A stretch of DNA of 21,648 bases from Streptococcus parasanguinis (GCA_018365265.1 JAGZKI010000043.1:1-21648), one strand, 5' to 3'. Positions 1 to 6,293 are shown, counted from the first letter of the stretch. The notes: generated from the letters alone by a model not told the origin. Numbers and translations: made by a program.

Positions 1-105
1 ATTCGATTTCGTCGTCCCACCTCCGCACAGTTGAGTAGGGCTGTAAAAGCTGATGAAATCAGCGTAGTAGAGCCCACTCAACCACTGCGTCTTGCTCGAT
101 AATCC
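1..105. repeat. Structured intergenic repeat, left copy (5' truncated by window edge)
   Basis: Bases 1-65 recur exactly at 21584-21648 in the same orientation. The copy holds nested inverted repeats: GCTGAT (49-54) pairs with ATCAGC (58-63), and the surrounding arms GTTGAGT plus GGGCT (30-42) pair with AGCCC plus ACTCAAC (71-82). CGCA (24-27) can further pair with TGCG (86-89). This folds as one long interrupted hairpin. No reading frame in it looks like a gene. It resembles the multi-copy intergenic repeats of mitis/sanguinis-group streptococci, which I recognise from memory only. The right boundary near 105 is approximate. Confidence 0.8.
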
Positions 106-116
106 AAAAATAATTG

Positions 117-144
117 AGAGGCTAGGACTTTTGTCCCAGCCTCT
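117..144 (-). terminator. Intrinsic terminator of the zinc metallopeptidase gene
   Basis: Bases 117-128 pair with 133-144 in a 12-bp stem with one G-U wobble and a four-base loop. Read on the minus strand the stem is followed by CAATTATTTTT, a U-rich tract. It lies 6 bases beyond the stop codon of the minus-strand gene. Confidence 0.8.
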
Positions 145-150
145 ATTTGT

Positions 151-1065
151 TTAAAGTTCACTATCTGATAAGCTAAAGGTATCGCCGTGTTGGAGATCCC
201 CGTACTGGTAGCCCCGTTTGAACCAGCGCATGCGTTGCTCGGAGGTTCCGTGGGTAAAGCTATCTGGCACCGAGTAGCCGTAGGCTTGCTCCTGGAGTGT
301 GTCGTCACCGACCGCATGAGCTGCATTCATGGCTTCTTCGATATCGCCGATATCCAAAAGGTTTCGGTCTTGAATGGAGCGGGCCCAGACACCGGCTAGG
401 TAATCGGCTTGTAGCTCGATGCGGACACTGATAGCATTTCGTTCCTTTTCAGAAAGACCTTGTTGCATCCGATGGTATTTGCCAAGGATTCCCAGCTCGT
501 TTTGTACGTGGTGGCCGACTTCGTGGGCGATGACATAGGCCATGGCGAAGTCCCCGCTAGCCTTGTATTTGGTTGTCAATTCCTTGTAGAAGCTCATATC
601 CAAATAAATCTTTTTGTCGGTCGGACAGTAGAAAGGACCAGCAGATGCTTGCCCAACCCCACAGCCTGTCTGTGTCCGTCCGGTATAGAAGACTAGTTTG
701 GGCTCATGGTAAGTGCGTCCTTCGGCTTGAAAGACCTTGTGCCAATGATCTTCGGTCGTTCCAAGGACCTTGCTGACGAACTCAGCATCTGCATCGTCGA
801 CATGGGTCTTGTTGGTGCGCGTGACTTGGGTGGATTGGTAAGGTTGAGAAGAAGTCCCATTTCCAAAGAGACCCCCAAGACTAGCGCCACCACCTCCTAG
901 AAGAACCAGAAGAAGGATGAGGACGATCTTACTCTTGAAGCTCCCCGGCGATAGTAAGATCTGTAAAATGCCTCCGCCAAGATTACTATTGCCTGAAGAC
1001 TGGGAGTAGCTTTGCCCTCGACGATCTTCGATATTTCTACTTTCTTTTAGGTTATCACTTTTCAT
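151..1065 (-). CDS. Membrane-anchored neutral zinc metallopeptidase (YpfJ family)
   Basis: The 304-residue protein matches the putative neutral zinc metallopeptidase family (PF04228). A short hydrophilic N-terminus is followed by a Gly-rich stretch and one membrane segment at about residues 46-60, so the bulk of the chain is probably extracytoplasmic. The zinc site HEVGH is at 181-185 and the conserved downstream ELQADYLAG, likely carrying the third ligand, is at 217-225. Two cysteines in the TGCG and FYCP segments (near 135 and 147) are typical of the family and could form a disulfide. The substrate is unknown. GGAGA precedes the ATG. The gene is monocistronic, divergent from rpmG and closed by a terminator. 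The family call is firm; the role is not. Confidence 0.9.
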   Translation of the reverse strand: MKSDNLKESRNIEDRRGQSYSQSSGNSNLGGGILQILLSPGSFKSKIVLILLLVLLGGGGASLGGLFGNGTSSQPYQSTQVTRTNKTHVDDADAEFVSKVLGTTEDHWHKVFQAEGRTYHEPKLVFYTGRTQTGCGVGQASAGPFYCPTDKKIYLDMSFYKELTTKYKASGDFAMAYVIAHEVGHHVQNELGILGKYHRMQQGLSEKERNAISVRIELQADYLAGVWARSIQDRNLLDIGDIEEAMNAAHAVGDDTLQEQAYGYSVPDSFTHGTSEQRMRWFKRGYQYGDLQHGDTFSLSDSEL

Positions 1066-1084
1066 ATTCGTCTCCTTTTGTTTT

Positions 1085-1093
1085 ATTTTACCA
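1085..1093 (-). promoter_or_regulatory. Extended -10 promoter for the metallopeptidase gene
   Basis: On the minus strand the sequence reads TGG followed by TAAAAT, an extended -10 element about 20 bases before the start codon. No convincing -35 hexamer is seen at the usual spacing. Confidence 0.45.
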
Positions 1094-1162
1094 AAAATGA
1101 GGCAAAAACCAGAGTGATAACGCTTTAGATTTGCTTTTTTCTTGACAGGAGATTTTCTGTTC

Positions 1163-1191
1163 TTGTCAAAACGTGGAAAACTTGCTATAAT
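1163..1191 (+). promoter_or_regulatory. Promoter of rpmG-secE
   Basis: TTGTCA (1163-1168) and TATAAT (1186-1191) are separated by 17 bases. TGC just before the -10 adds an extended -10 element. The start codon of rpmG follows 18 bases later, so the leader is very short. Confidence 0.85.
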
Positions 1192-1209
1192 GGGGTGAAC
1201 GGAGGCGTT

Positions 1210-1362
1210 ATGGCATTAAAAAAAGCAAGTCTAGCGTGTACGGTTTGTGGGTCACGCAATTACTCCATTAAGTTGAGTGGGACGCCAAAACCAACACGTC
1301 TAGAAGTCAATAAATTCTGCAAGCATTGCAGCAAGTATACCATCCATAAAGAAACACGATAG
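1210..1362 (+). CDS. rpmG: 50S ribosomal protein L33
   Basis: This 50-residue protein is a structural component of the large ribosomal subunit. It begins MALKKASLACTVCGSRNY and carries two CxxC pairs (C10/C13 and C38/C41). It is therefore the zinc-binding C+ form of L33, with the typical basic YTIHKETR end. GGAGG lies 5 bases before the ATG. It is followed after 9 bases by secE and shares its promoter. Streptococci usually carry several L33 paralogues; the copy next to secE-nusG is a common arrangement. The gene is short, but length, motifs and context agree. Confidence 0.95.
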   Translation: MALKKASLACTVCGSRNYSIKLSGTPKPTRLEVNKFCKHCSKYTIHKETR

Positions 1363-1371
1363 GAGAGAGTT

Positions 1372-1548
1372 GTGAAATTCATTAAAGATATTTTCGTCTT
1401 ACTAAAAGATACAACTTGGCCAAATCGCAAGGAAAGATGGAAAAACTTTATCTCAGTGATTGAGTACACCGCTTTCTTTGTTGCATTGATTTATTTGTTC
1501 GACAAAGTCATTGCACGTGGCCTATTGCACATGATCAATTTCTTTTAA
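1372..1548 (+). CDS. secE: Preprotein translocase subunit SecE
   Basis: This 58-residue single-span membrane protein is the SecE subunit that clamps SecY in the general secretion channel. It starts with GTG, preceded by AGGAGAG. It has the short form found in Gram-positives: an amphipathic N-terminus with the DTTWPNRKER segment (about 13-22) and one membrane helix at about 28-56. The conserved W-P pair (TWPN) is typical of SecE. It lies 9 bases downstream of rpmG. A strong terminator follows before nusG, so secE and nusG are transcriptionally separable here. Confidence 0.94.
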   Translation: MKFIKDIFVLLKDTTWPNRKERWKNFISVIEYTAFFVALIYLFDKVIARGLLHMINFF

Positions 1549-1561
1549 GAAAAGAAGCCAG

Positions 1562-1588
1562 GTGGGATCCCCAGGGTCCCACTTTTTG
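1562..1588 (+). terminator. Intrinsic terminator after secE
   Basis: Bases 1562-1570 pair with 1574-1582 (9 bp, one G-U pair, three-base loop), followed directly by TTTTTG. It ends the rpmG-secE transcript before the nusG promoter. Confidence 0.85.
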
Positions 1589-1640
1589 TAGTCTTTTCTT
1601 AAAAATAAATCAGCAAACCTCTTTGCATTCCTGCAAAATG

Positions 1641-1649
1641 TGGTATAAT
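1641..1649 (+). promoter_or_regulatory. Extended -10 promoter of nusG
   Basis: TGG followed by TATAAT (1644-1649) forms an extended -10. TTGCAT (1623-1628) is a possible -35 but with a short 15-base spacer. Transcription would begin near 1656, leaving a leader of about 80 bases. Confidence 0.75.
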
Positions 1650-1664
1650 GAAGCTAGGAAAAGG

Positions 1665-1684
1665 AAAGCCAAGAGGCTTTTTTT
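1665..1684 (+). promoter_or_regulatory. Terminator-like hairpin in the nusG leader (possible attenuator)
   Basis: AAAGCC (1665-1670) pairs with GGCTTT (1675-1680) across an AAGA loop and runs into four more T residues, giving a 6-bp stem with a seven-U tail. It sits within about 30 bases of the predicted transcript start. A competing pairing is visible: GAG and CTTTT (1673-1681) with AAAAGCTC (1696-1703). Confidence 0.5.
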
Positions 1685-1735
1685 AGTATGTTCACAAAAG
1701 CTCGAGCAGGCTAAACAGAAAGAAAGGATGCCCAA

Positions 1736-2272
1736 ATGGACAGTTTTGATAAAGGCTGGTTTGTACTACAAACCTACTCAGGATATGAAAACAAGGTAAA
1801 AGAGAATCTTTTGCAACGTGCGCAAACTTACAATATGTTAGAAAACATCTTGCGCGTAGAGATTCCAACTCAAACCGTACAAGTTGAGAAAAATGGTAAA
1901 ACAAAAGGAATCGAAGAAAACCGCTTCCCAGGTTATGTCTTGGTAGAAATGGTCATGACAGATGAAGCTTGGTTTGTCGTTCGGAATACACCGAACGTTA
2001 CAGGTTTCGTCGGATCACACGGGAACCGTTCAAAACCAACTCCATTGTTGGAAGAAGAAATCCGCAGCATCTTGCTCTCTATGGGTCAAACCGTTCAAGA
2101 GTTTGACTTGGATGTCAAGGTGGGCGATACAGTTCGTATCATCGACGGTGCCTTCACAGACTATACTGGTAAGATCACTGAAATTGATAACAACAAGGTG
2201 AAAATGGTCATTTCTATGTTCGGTAACGATACAGTTGCAGAAGTGAATTTGAACCAAATTGCTGAATTGTAA
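1736..2272 (+). CDS. nusG: Transcription termination/antitermination factor NusG
   Basis: The 178-residue protein is the universal elongation factor that binds RNA polymerase and affects pausing, termination and coupling to ribosomes. The NGN domain covers about residues 1-115, beginning KGWFVLQTYSGYENKVKENL and including PGYVLVEM and VRNTPNVTGFVG. A linker and a C-terminal KOW domain (about 125-178) follow, with VGDTVRIIDGAF and DYTGKI. AAAGGA precedes the ATG. It has its own promoter and leader, is followed by a bidirectional terminator, and is separated from secE by another terminator. Family and length match closely. Confidence 0.97.
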   Translation: MDSFDKGWFVLQTYSGYENKVKENLLQRAQTYNMLENILRVEIPTQTVQVEKNGKTKGIEENRFPGYVLVEMVMTDEAWFVVRNTPNVTGFVGSHGNRSKPTPLLEEEIRSILLSMGQTVQEFDLDVKVGDTVRIIDGAFTDYTGKITEIDNNKVKMVISMFGNDTVAEVNLNQIAEL

Positions 2273-2280
2273 GAAAAATA

Positions 2281-2309
2281 GAACCCTCCAAGAAAAACTT
2301 GGAGGGTTC
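2281..2309. terminator. Bidirectional terminator between nusG and the lipoprotein gene
   Basis: A perfect 12-bp stem (2281-2292 with 2298-2309) has an AAAAA loop. On the plus strand it leads into TCTTTG; on the minus strand it leads into TATTTTTC. It can end both convergent genes. Confidence 0.9.
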
Positions 2310-2322
2310 TTTGTATGGATCG

Positions 2323-3081
2323 TTATTGATTTTTATCCAGGCCAGTGATCTTTTTTAACTGCTTGGTTTCTGCAGCAGATGTAACATTGAAGATCTTATT
2401 GCCTTGTGTAGAGAAGCTAGATTCATCTCCGTTGCTATCTTTATAGACATAGCTGGTCCCATTTTCTGAACGCATAATGGCATAGGGTTTTCCGAGACGT
2501 TCGAGGGCCATTTTTGGTGTATCGGATTTGGAAATACTGCCAGTAGACTGGTGGTTGGCATCGCCCCCTCTTAGTCGGAAGGTGATATCTGTTAACACAT
2601 TATTGCGGAAGAAAGCCATGATATCGCCATTGTCTGTTGCCCAAACATTGACCCCATCGCCAGGATTCGCACTGTCTGTGCTACTTACGGGTTGACCAAA
2701 GGCTGCAACTACGTCATCGTAACTGCTTCTTTCTTTTGGCCCACCAACCTCTTGTCCATCTTCGGTTCTCAATACAAAACCGGTGGTAGGGTGGAGGTTC
2801 TTGAGTTTTTCGATCTCAGGAATGGATGCAGCTCCTGGCACATATTGGAGAGATGCGCCATCATCTGGATCCAAGCTGAAGCGACCTGAAAAATCATCTG
2901 AGCTACTGCTGTCTGAAGAAGTGCTCGACGATTTACTAGATGATGCTTTGGTAGAAGATTGTTTGATCGGTTTTCTAGAGCTAGAAGCTGTTTTTGCTGG
3001 TTGCGCAGAATTGGCAGGTGAGCAAGCGGCTAGTGTCACTAGTGAAAGAAGGCCGATCGCAAAGAAACGAATGTTTTTCAT
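2323..3081 (-). CDS. Serine-rich surface lipoprotein with two BLIP/SmpA-like modules
   Basis: The 252-residue protein starts with a lipoprotein signal, and the lipobox LAAC places the lipidated cysteine at residue 20. A low-complexity Ser/Lys/Ala linker occupies about 25-64. The folded part appears to hold two similar units. One is around SYDDVVAAFGQPVSS then WATDNGDIMAFFRNN. The other is around TPKMALERLGKPYAIM then YVYKDSNGDESSFSTQ. Each has an LG-P or FGQP turn followed by beta strands, as in small BLIP/SmpA-type domains. It resembles streptococcal lipoproteins annotated with DUF4947, but I cannot confirm that. The role is unknown, and it is monocistronic and convergent with nusG. Confidence 0.75.
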   Translation of the reverse strand: MKNIRFFAIGLLSLVTLAACSPANSAQPAKTASSSRKPIKQSSTKASSSKSSSTSSDSSSSDDFSGRFSLDPDDGASLQYVPGAASIPEIEKLKNLHPTTGFVLRTEDGQEVGGPKERSSYDDVVAAFGQPVSSTDSANPGDGVNVWATDNGDIMAFFRNNVLTDITFRLRGGDANHQSTGSISKSDTPKMALERLGKPYAIMRSENGTSYVYKDSNGDESSFSTQGNKIFNVTSAAETKQLKKITGLDKNQ

Positions 3082-3123
3082 AAATACCCTTTCTAATGTG
3101 CTTCGCCAATCAGGCGAGGTTTT

Positions 3124-3132
3124 ATTATATCA
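3124..3132 (-). promoter_or_regulatory. Extended -10 promoter of the lipoprotein gene
   Basis: On the minus strand TGA is followed by TATAAT (complement of ATTATA at 3124-3129), about 43 bases before the start codon. No good -35 hexamer is seen at the usual distance. Confidence 0.6.
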
Positions 3133-3167
3133 ATAATCAAGGAAAGGAGCAAATGGCAACAAAAAAA

Positions 3168-3184
3168 CCCCCTATTGCTAGGGG
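3168..3184 (-). terminator. Intrinsic terminator of tRNA-Cys
   Basis: CCCCTA (3169-3174) pairs with TAGGGG (3179-3184) around a four-base loop. On the minus strand the stem is followed by a run of T (complement of 3161-3167). It lies about 40 bases beyond the tRNA. Confidence 0.8.
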
Positions 3185-3225
3185 AATTTTTAAAAGATAA
3201 AAGATGATAAAAAATTTTATTATCA

Positions 3226-3296
3226 AGGCGGTAGACGGATTTGAACCGACGATCAAGCTTTTGCAGAGCCGTGCCTTACCACTTGGCTATACCGCC
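3226..3296 (-). tRNA. tRNA-Cys (GCA anticodon)
   Basis: The 71-base minus-strand sequence folds as a cloverleaf. The acceptor GGCGGTA pairs perfectly with TACCGCC, the D arm is closed by GCC and GGC, and the anticodon loop is CTGCAAA, giving GCA. The T loop is TTCAAAT. The discriminator base is T and no CCA is encoded. The anticodon stem has a G-U pair and a C-U mismatch at its outer end (CGGCT with AGCTT), and the T stem has a U-U mismatch (GTCGG with CCGTC). I recall streptococcal tRNA-Cys being much like this. It has its own promoter and terminator. Confidence 0.93.
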
Positions 3297-3308
3297 ATAA
3301 CATATAAT

Positions 3309-3337
3309 ATTGTAACCTAAAAATAAAGATAGGTCAA
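3309..3337 (-). promoter_or_regulatory. Promoter of tRNA-Cys
   Basis: On the minus strand TTGACC (3332-3337) and TACAAT (3309-3314) are 17 bases apart. The mature tRNA begins 13 bases after the -10. Confidence 0.85.
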
Positions 3338-3409
3338 GAAAAACTTTTTACGTCAAACAACTTTAGAAAACCATTTCATCGTAGGGATTGAAAAAATCTC
3401 TCAAATAGC

Positions 3410-3438
3410 TTGCGAATTCTAGGGATTTCTGCTATACT
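3410..3438 (+). promoter_or_regulatory. Promoter of rpsB
   Basis: TTGCGA (3410-3415) and TATACT (3433-3438) have a 17-base spacer, with TGC before the -10 as an extended element. Transcription would start near 3445. Confidence 0.8.
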
Positions 3439-3444
3439 TATAGA

Positions 3445-3543
3445 GTTGTCTAAGACAGCAAATACTCATCTCGGATCCATTGTGGCACCGTTGCCCTTGT
3501 GGTCGTGCTGCAAGTTGACGTCTGAGAGAGGAGAAAAAAACAA
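3445..3543 (+). promoter_or_regulatory. Structured rpsB leader (candidate S2 autoregulatory RNA)
   Basis: Between the predicted transcript start and the ribosome binding site lie about 100 GC-richer bases. AGAC (3453-3456) can pair with GTCT (3520-3523), AGCA (3457-3460) with TGCT (3506-3509), and GGCA (3484-3487) with TGCC (3491-3494 region). A purine-rich AGAGAGGAGAAA stretch follows. Many ribosomal protein operons carry leaders bound by one of their products. I do not recognise this one as a named class. Confidence 0.4.
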
Positions 3544-3560
3544 AAAAGGAGAAACTACTC

Positions 3561-4343
3561 ATGGCAGTAATTTCAATGAAACAACTTCTTGAGGCTGGTG
3601 TACACTTCGGTCACCAAACTCGTCGCTGGAACCCTAAGATGGCTAAGTACATCTTCACAGAACGTAACGGAATCCACGTTATCGACTTGCAACAAACTGT
3701 AAAATATGCAGACCAAGCATACGACTTCATGCGTGATGCAGCTGCAAACGATGCAGTGATCTTGTTCGTAGGTACTAAGAAACAAGCTGCTGATGCTGTT
3801 GCAGAAGAAGCTGTTCGTGCAGGTCAATACTTCATCAACCACCGTTGGTTGGGTGGAACTCTTACTAACTGGGGAACAATCCAAAAACGTATCGCTCGTT
3901 TGAAAGAAATCAAACGCATGGAAGAAGATGGAACTTTTGAAGTTCTTCCTAAGAAAGAAGTTGCATTGTTGAACAAACAACGCGCTCGTCTTGAAAAATT
4001 CTTGGGCGGTATCGAAGACATGCCTCGTATCCCAGACGTAATGTACGTTGTGGATCCACATAAAGAACAAATCGCTGTTAAAGAAGCTAAGAAATTGGGT
4101 ATCCCAGTTGTAGCGATGGTCGACACAAACACTGACCCAGATGATATCGATGTTATCATCCCAGCGAACGATGACGCTATCCGCGCTGTTAAATTGATCA
4201 CTGCGAAAATGGCTGACGCTGTTATCGAAGGACGTCAAGGTGAAGACAGTGTTGCTACAGTAGAAGCTGAATTGGCAGCTACTGAAGGTCAAGCTGATTC
4301 AATCGAAGAAATCGTTGAAGTTGTAGAAGGCGACAACGCTTAA
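3561..4343 (+). CDS. rpsB: 30S ribosomal protein S2
   Basis: The 260-residue protein is a small-subunit ribosomal protein that joins late and helps seat S1 or mRNA near the platform. It shows the S2 signature HFGHQTRRWNPKM near residues 17-29, then the HRWLGGTLTNW segment, the PDVMYVVDPHKE region and IPVVAMVDTNTDPD. The C-terminus is an acidic tail, typical of streptococcal S2. AAAGGAG precedes the ATG, which matches the family start (MAVISMKQLLEAG). It is followed by a terminator-like hairpin and then tsf, the usual partner. Codon usage is strongly biased, as expected for a highly expressed gene. Confidence 0.97.
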   Translation: MAVISMKQLLEAGVHFGHQTRRWNPKMAKYIFTERNGIHVIDLQQTVKYADQAYDFMRDAAANDAVILFVGTKKQAADAVAEEAVRAGQYFINHRWLGGTLTNWGTIQKRIARLKEIKRMEEDGTFEVLPKKEVALLNKQRARLEKFLGGIEDMPRIPDVMYVVDPHKEQIAVKEAKKLGIPVVAMVDTNTDPDDIDVIIPANDDAIRAVKLITAKMADAVIEGRQGEDSVATVEAELAATEGQADSIEEIVEVVEGDNA

Positions 4344-4365
4344 TTCATTCAATAAGTAACGAACC

Positions 4366-4403
4366 TAAGAGGGCAGGGCTCAGCCCGACCCTCTTATTTT
4401 ATT
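4366..4403 (+). terminator. Terminator-like hairpin between rpsB and tsf
   Basis: TAAGAGGG (4366-4373) pairs with CCCTCTTA (4389-4396). An internal GGGC/GCCC stem (4376-4379 with 4383-4386) lies inside, and TTTTATT follows. No promoter is evident in the 22 bases before tsf, so it probably terminates part of the transcripts and lets the rest continue into tsf. Confidence 0.75.
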
Positions 4404-4425
4404 AAAAAAATATAGGAGAACAAAA

Positions 4426-5466
4426 ATGGCAGAAATTACAGCTAAGCTTGTAAAAGAATTGCGTGAAAAATCTGGTGCCGGTGTCATGGACGCTAAAAAG
4501 GCATTGGTTGAAGTTGAAGGTGATATCGAAAAAGCGATCGAATTGCTTCGCGAAAAAGGTATGGCTAAAGCAGCTAAGAAAGCTGACCGTGTTGCCGCTG
4601 AAGGTTTGACTGGTGTTTATGTCAACGGTAATGTTGCAGCAGTTGTTGAAGTGAATGCTGAAACTGACTTCGTTGCGAAAAACGCTCAATTCGTTGAATT
4701 GGTAAACGCAACAGCAAAAGTCATCGCTGAAGGTAAACCAGCTAACAACGAAGAAGCTCTTGCTTTGACAATGCCTTCAGGTGAAACTCTTGAAGCTGCA
4801 TACGTATCTGCAACAGCTACAATCGGTGAAAAAATTTCATTCCGTCGTTTTGCCTTGCTTGAAAAAACAGATGCACAACACTTCGGTGCTTACCAACATA
4901 ATGGTGGACGTATCGGTGTTATCTCTGTAATCGAAGGTGGAGACGAAGCACTTGCTAAACAAATCTCAATGCACATCGCTGCAATGAAACCAACTGTTCT
5001 TTCATACAAAGAATTGGATGAGCAATTCGTGAAAGATGAATTGGCACAATTGAACCACGTCATCGACCAAGATAACGAAAGCCGTGCAATGGTTGGTAAA
5101 CCAGCTCTTCCACACTTGAAATTCGGTTCTAAAGCTCAATTGACTGACGAAGTGGTTGCTCAAGCTGAAGAAGATATCAAAGCTGAATTGGCAGCTGAAG
5201 GTAAACCAGAAAAAATCTGGGATAAAATCATCCCAGGTAAAATGGATCGCTTCTTCTTGGACAACACAAAAGTTGACCAAGCCTACACTCTTCTTGCACA
5301 AGTCTACATCATGGATGACAGCAAGACAGTTGAAGCTTACCTTGAATCAGTAAATGCTTCAGTTATCGAATTCGTTCGTTTTGAAGTTGGTGAAGGTATT
5401 GAAAAAGCTTCAAATGACTTTGAAGCAGAAGTTGCAGCTACAATGGCAGCAGCTCTTAACAACTAA
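4426..5466 (+). CDS. tsf: Translation elongation factor EF-Ts
   Basis: The 346-residue protein is the guanine nucleotide exchange factor that recycles EF-Tu. The N-terminal UBA-like domain holds KELREKSGAGVMDAKKAL (about 10-27). The EF-Tu-contacting motif TDFVAKN is at residues 80-86. The core dimerisation domains follow with SMHIAAMKP near 183-191. At 346 residues it is longer than the roughly 280-290 of E. coli, as is usual for streptococcal EF-Ts. AGGAGA lies just before the ATG. It is likely expressed by read-through from rpsB and is closed by a strong terminator. Confidence 0.97.
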   Translation: MAEITAKLVKELREKSGAGVMDAKKALVEVEGDIEKAIELLREKGMAKAAKKADRVAAEGLTGVYVNGNVAAVVEVNAETDFVAKNAQFVELVNATAKVIAEGKPANNEEALALTMPSGETLEAAYVSATATIGEKISFRRFALLEKTDAQHFGAYQHNGGRIGVISVIEGGDEALAKQISMHIAAMKPTVLSYKELDEQFVKDELAQLNHVIDQDNESRAMVGKPALPHLKFGSKAQLTDEVVAQAEEDIKAELAAEGKPEKIWDKIIPGKMDRFFLDNTKVDQAYTLLAQVYIMDDSKTVEAYLESVNASVIEFVRFEVGEGIEKASNDFEAEVAATMAAALNN

Positions 5467-5478
5467 GAATAAAAAAAT

Positions 5479-5506
5479 AAGAGGTTTCGAAGGAAACCTC
5501 TTTTTT
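5479..5506 (+). terminator. Intrinsic terminator of tsf
   Basis: AAGAGGTTTC (5479-5488) pairs perfectly with GAAACCTCTT (5493-5502) across a GAAG loop, and a run of T follows. Confidence 0.92.
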
Positions 5507-5602
5507 GTGTGGAAAATATCTTATATCATTGTTTAAGCTGTTTTAAAATATTAACAAACTTTGTTTTCAAAAAATAACAGATGTTACCGAAGATTCATCC
5601 AA

Positions 5603-5760
5603 ATACTTTCTGAAACTTTCCGCCGTGAGAAAAGTGCTTGAAACAATGAAGTTTCAAGCACTCGGGAGTTTTGAAACTTTAGGTTCAAAACTAAGTCATG
5701 GAACTTCATAGAAGTTCGCTGACGTCCGTACTCACCTAAGGAAAGATTCAGAGAAAATAT
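5603..5760. repeat. Composite palindromic intergenic element with three internal hairpins
   Basis: Most of the 328-base gap between tsf and the convergent membrane protein gene is taken by this non-coding element. Imperfect terminal inverted arms (about 5604-5621 and 5740-5759) and GTGAG/CTCAC (5625-5629 with 5731-5735) enclose three hairpins. These are a 12-bp perfect stem (5633-5644 with 5651-5662), a 9-bp stem (5667-5675 with 5684-5692) and GAACTTC/GAAGTTC (5701-5707 with 5711-5717). On the minus strand the first stem runs into TTTTCTC and may end transcription from the neighbouring gene. It looks like a small dispersed repeat; copy number cannot be judged from this window. Confidence 0.65.
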
Positions 5761-5794
5761 TATGTGAATTGATATCATGGGCTCAGTCTTTTGC

Positions 5795-6265
5795 TTAATG
5801 TGCGAAGGTATCGATTCCTAGAAGCAGGGACAGGGTTCCCATGATGAGGCCGGCTAGGATCACTCCGAGCATGACTGCGAGGCTACTGCGTTTGAAGTCC
5901 CAGTCAAGGATAGAAGCTGCAAGAGCTCCGGTCCAGGCACCAGTTCCTGGTAAAGGAATGCCGACGAATAGGAGTAGGGCCCAGAAGATTCCTTTGTCTC
6001 CTGCAGCTTTCTCTAATTTTTGTCCGCCTCTATGGCCCTTATTGAGACACCAGCTAAAAAAGCCTCCGATGATCGGTTTTTTTGCGCCCCAAGTGAGGAT
6101 ATGGCGGGCGAAGAAGAAGATCAGAGGGACGGGGAGAAGATTTCCAATCACTCCGATCAGGAGCGCTGTCCATAAGGGAATACCATTTGCAATGGCAAAA
6201 GGGATGGCCCCGCGCAATTCAACAAGGGGAACCATGGAGATCAGGAAGGTAAAGATATATTTCAT
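5795..6265 (-). CDS. Small multidrug export family membrane protein
   Basis: The 156-residue, very hydrophobic protein fits the putative small multidrug export family (PF06695, COG2426). The hallmark segments are PLVELRGAIPFAIANG (about 13-28) and GIPLPGTGAWTGALAAS (about 101-117). The latter recalls re-entrant loop motifs of the wider DedA-like/VTT group. About four to five membrane segments are visible, with a basic stretch (KGHRGGQKLEKAAGDKG) between the halves. The substrate is not known and the family name is based on thin evidence. The gene is divergent from dpr, has its own promoter, and ends close to the palindromic element. Confidence 0.85.
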   Translation of the reverse strand: MKYIFTFLISMVPLVELRGAIPFAIANGIPLWTALLIGVIGNLLPVPLIFFFARHILTWGAKKPIIGGFFSWCLNKGHRGGQKLEKAAGDKGIFWALLLFVGIPLPGTGAWTGALAASILDWDFKRSSLAVMLGVILAGLIMGTLSLLLGIDTFAH

Positions 6266-6293
6266 TAGTCAAGCCTTTCGATTAGTCTTCTTC

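Noticed and set aside
3573..4292. 239-codon minus-strand open frame antisense to rpsB
   Set aside because: Shadow of a highly biased ribosomal gene; Phe/Ser/Cys-rich translation with no family resemblance.
5584..5778. 64-codon minus-strand open frame over the palindromic element
   Set aside because: It is built almost wholly from the inverted repeats, has no ribosome binding site and no domain features. Better explained as non-coding repeat.
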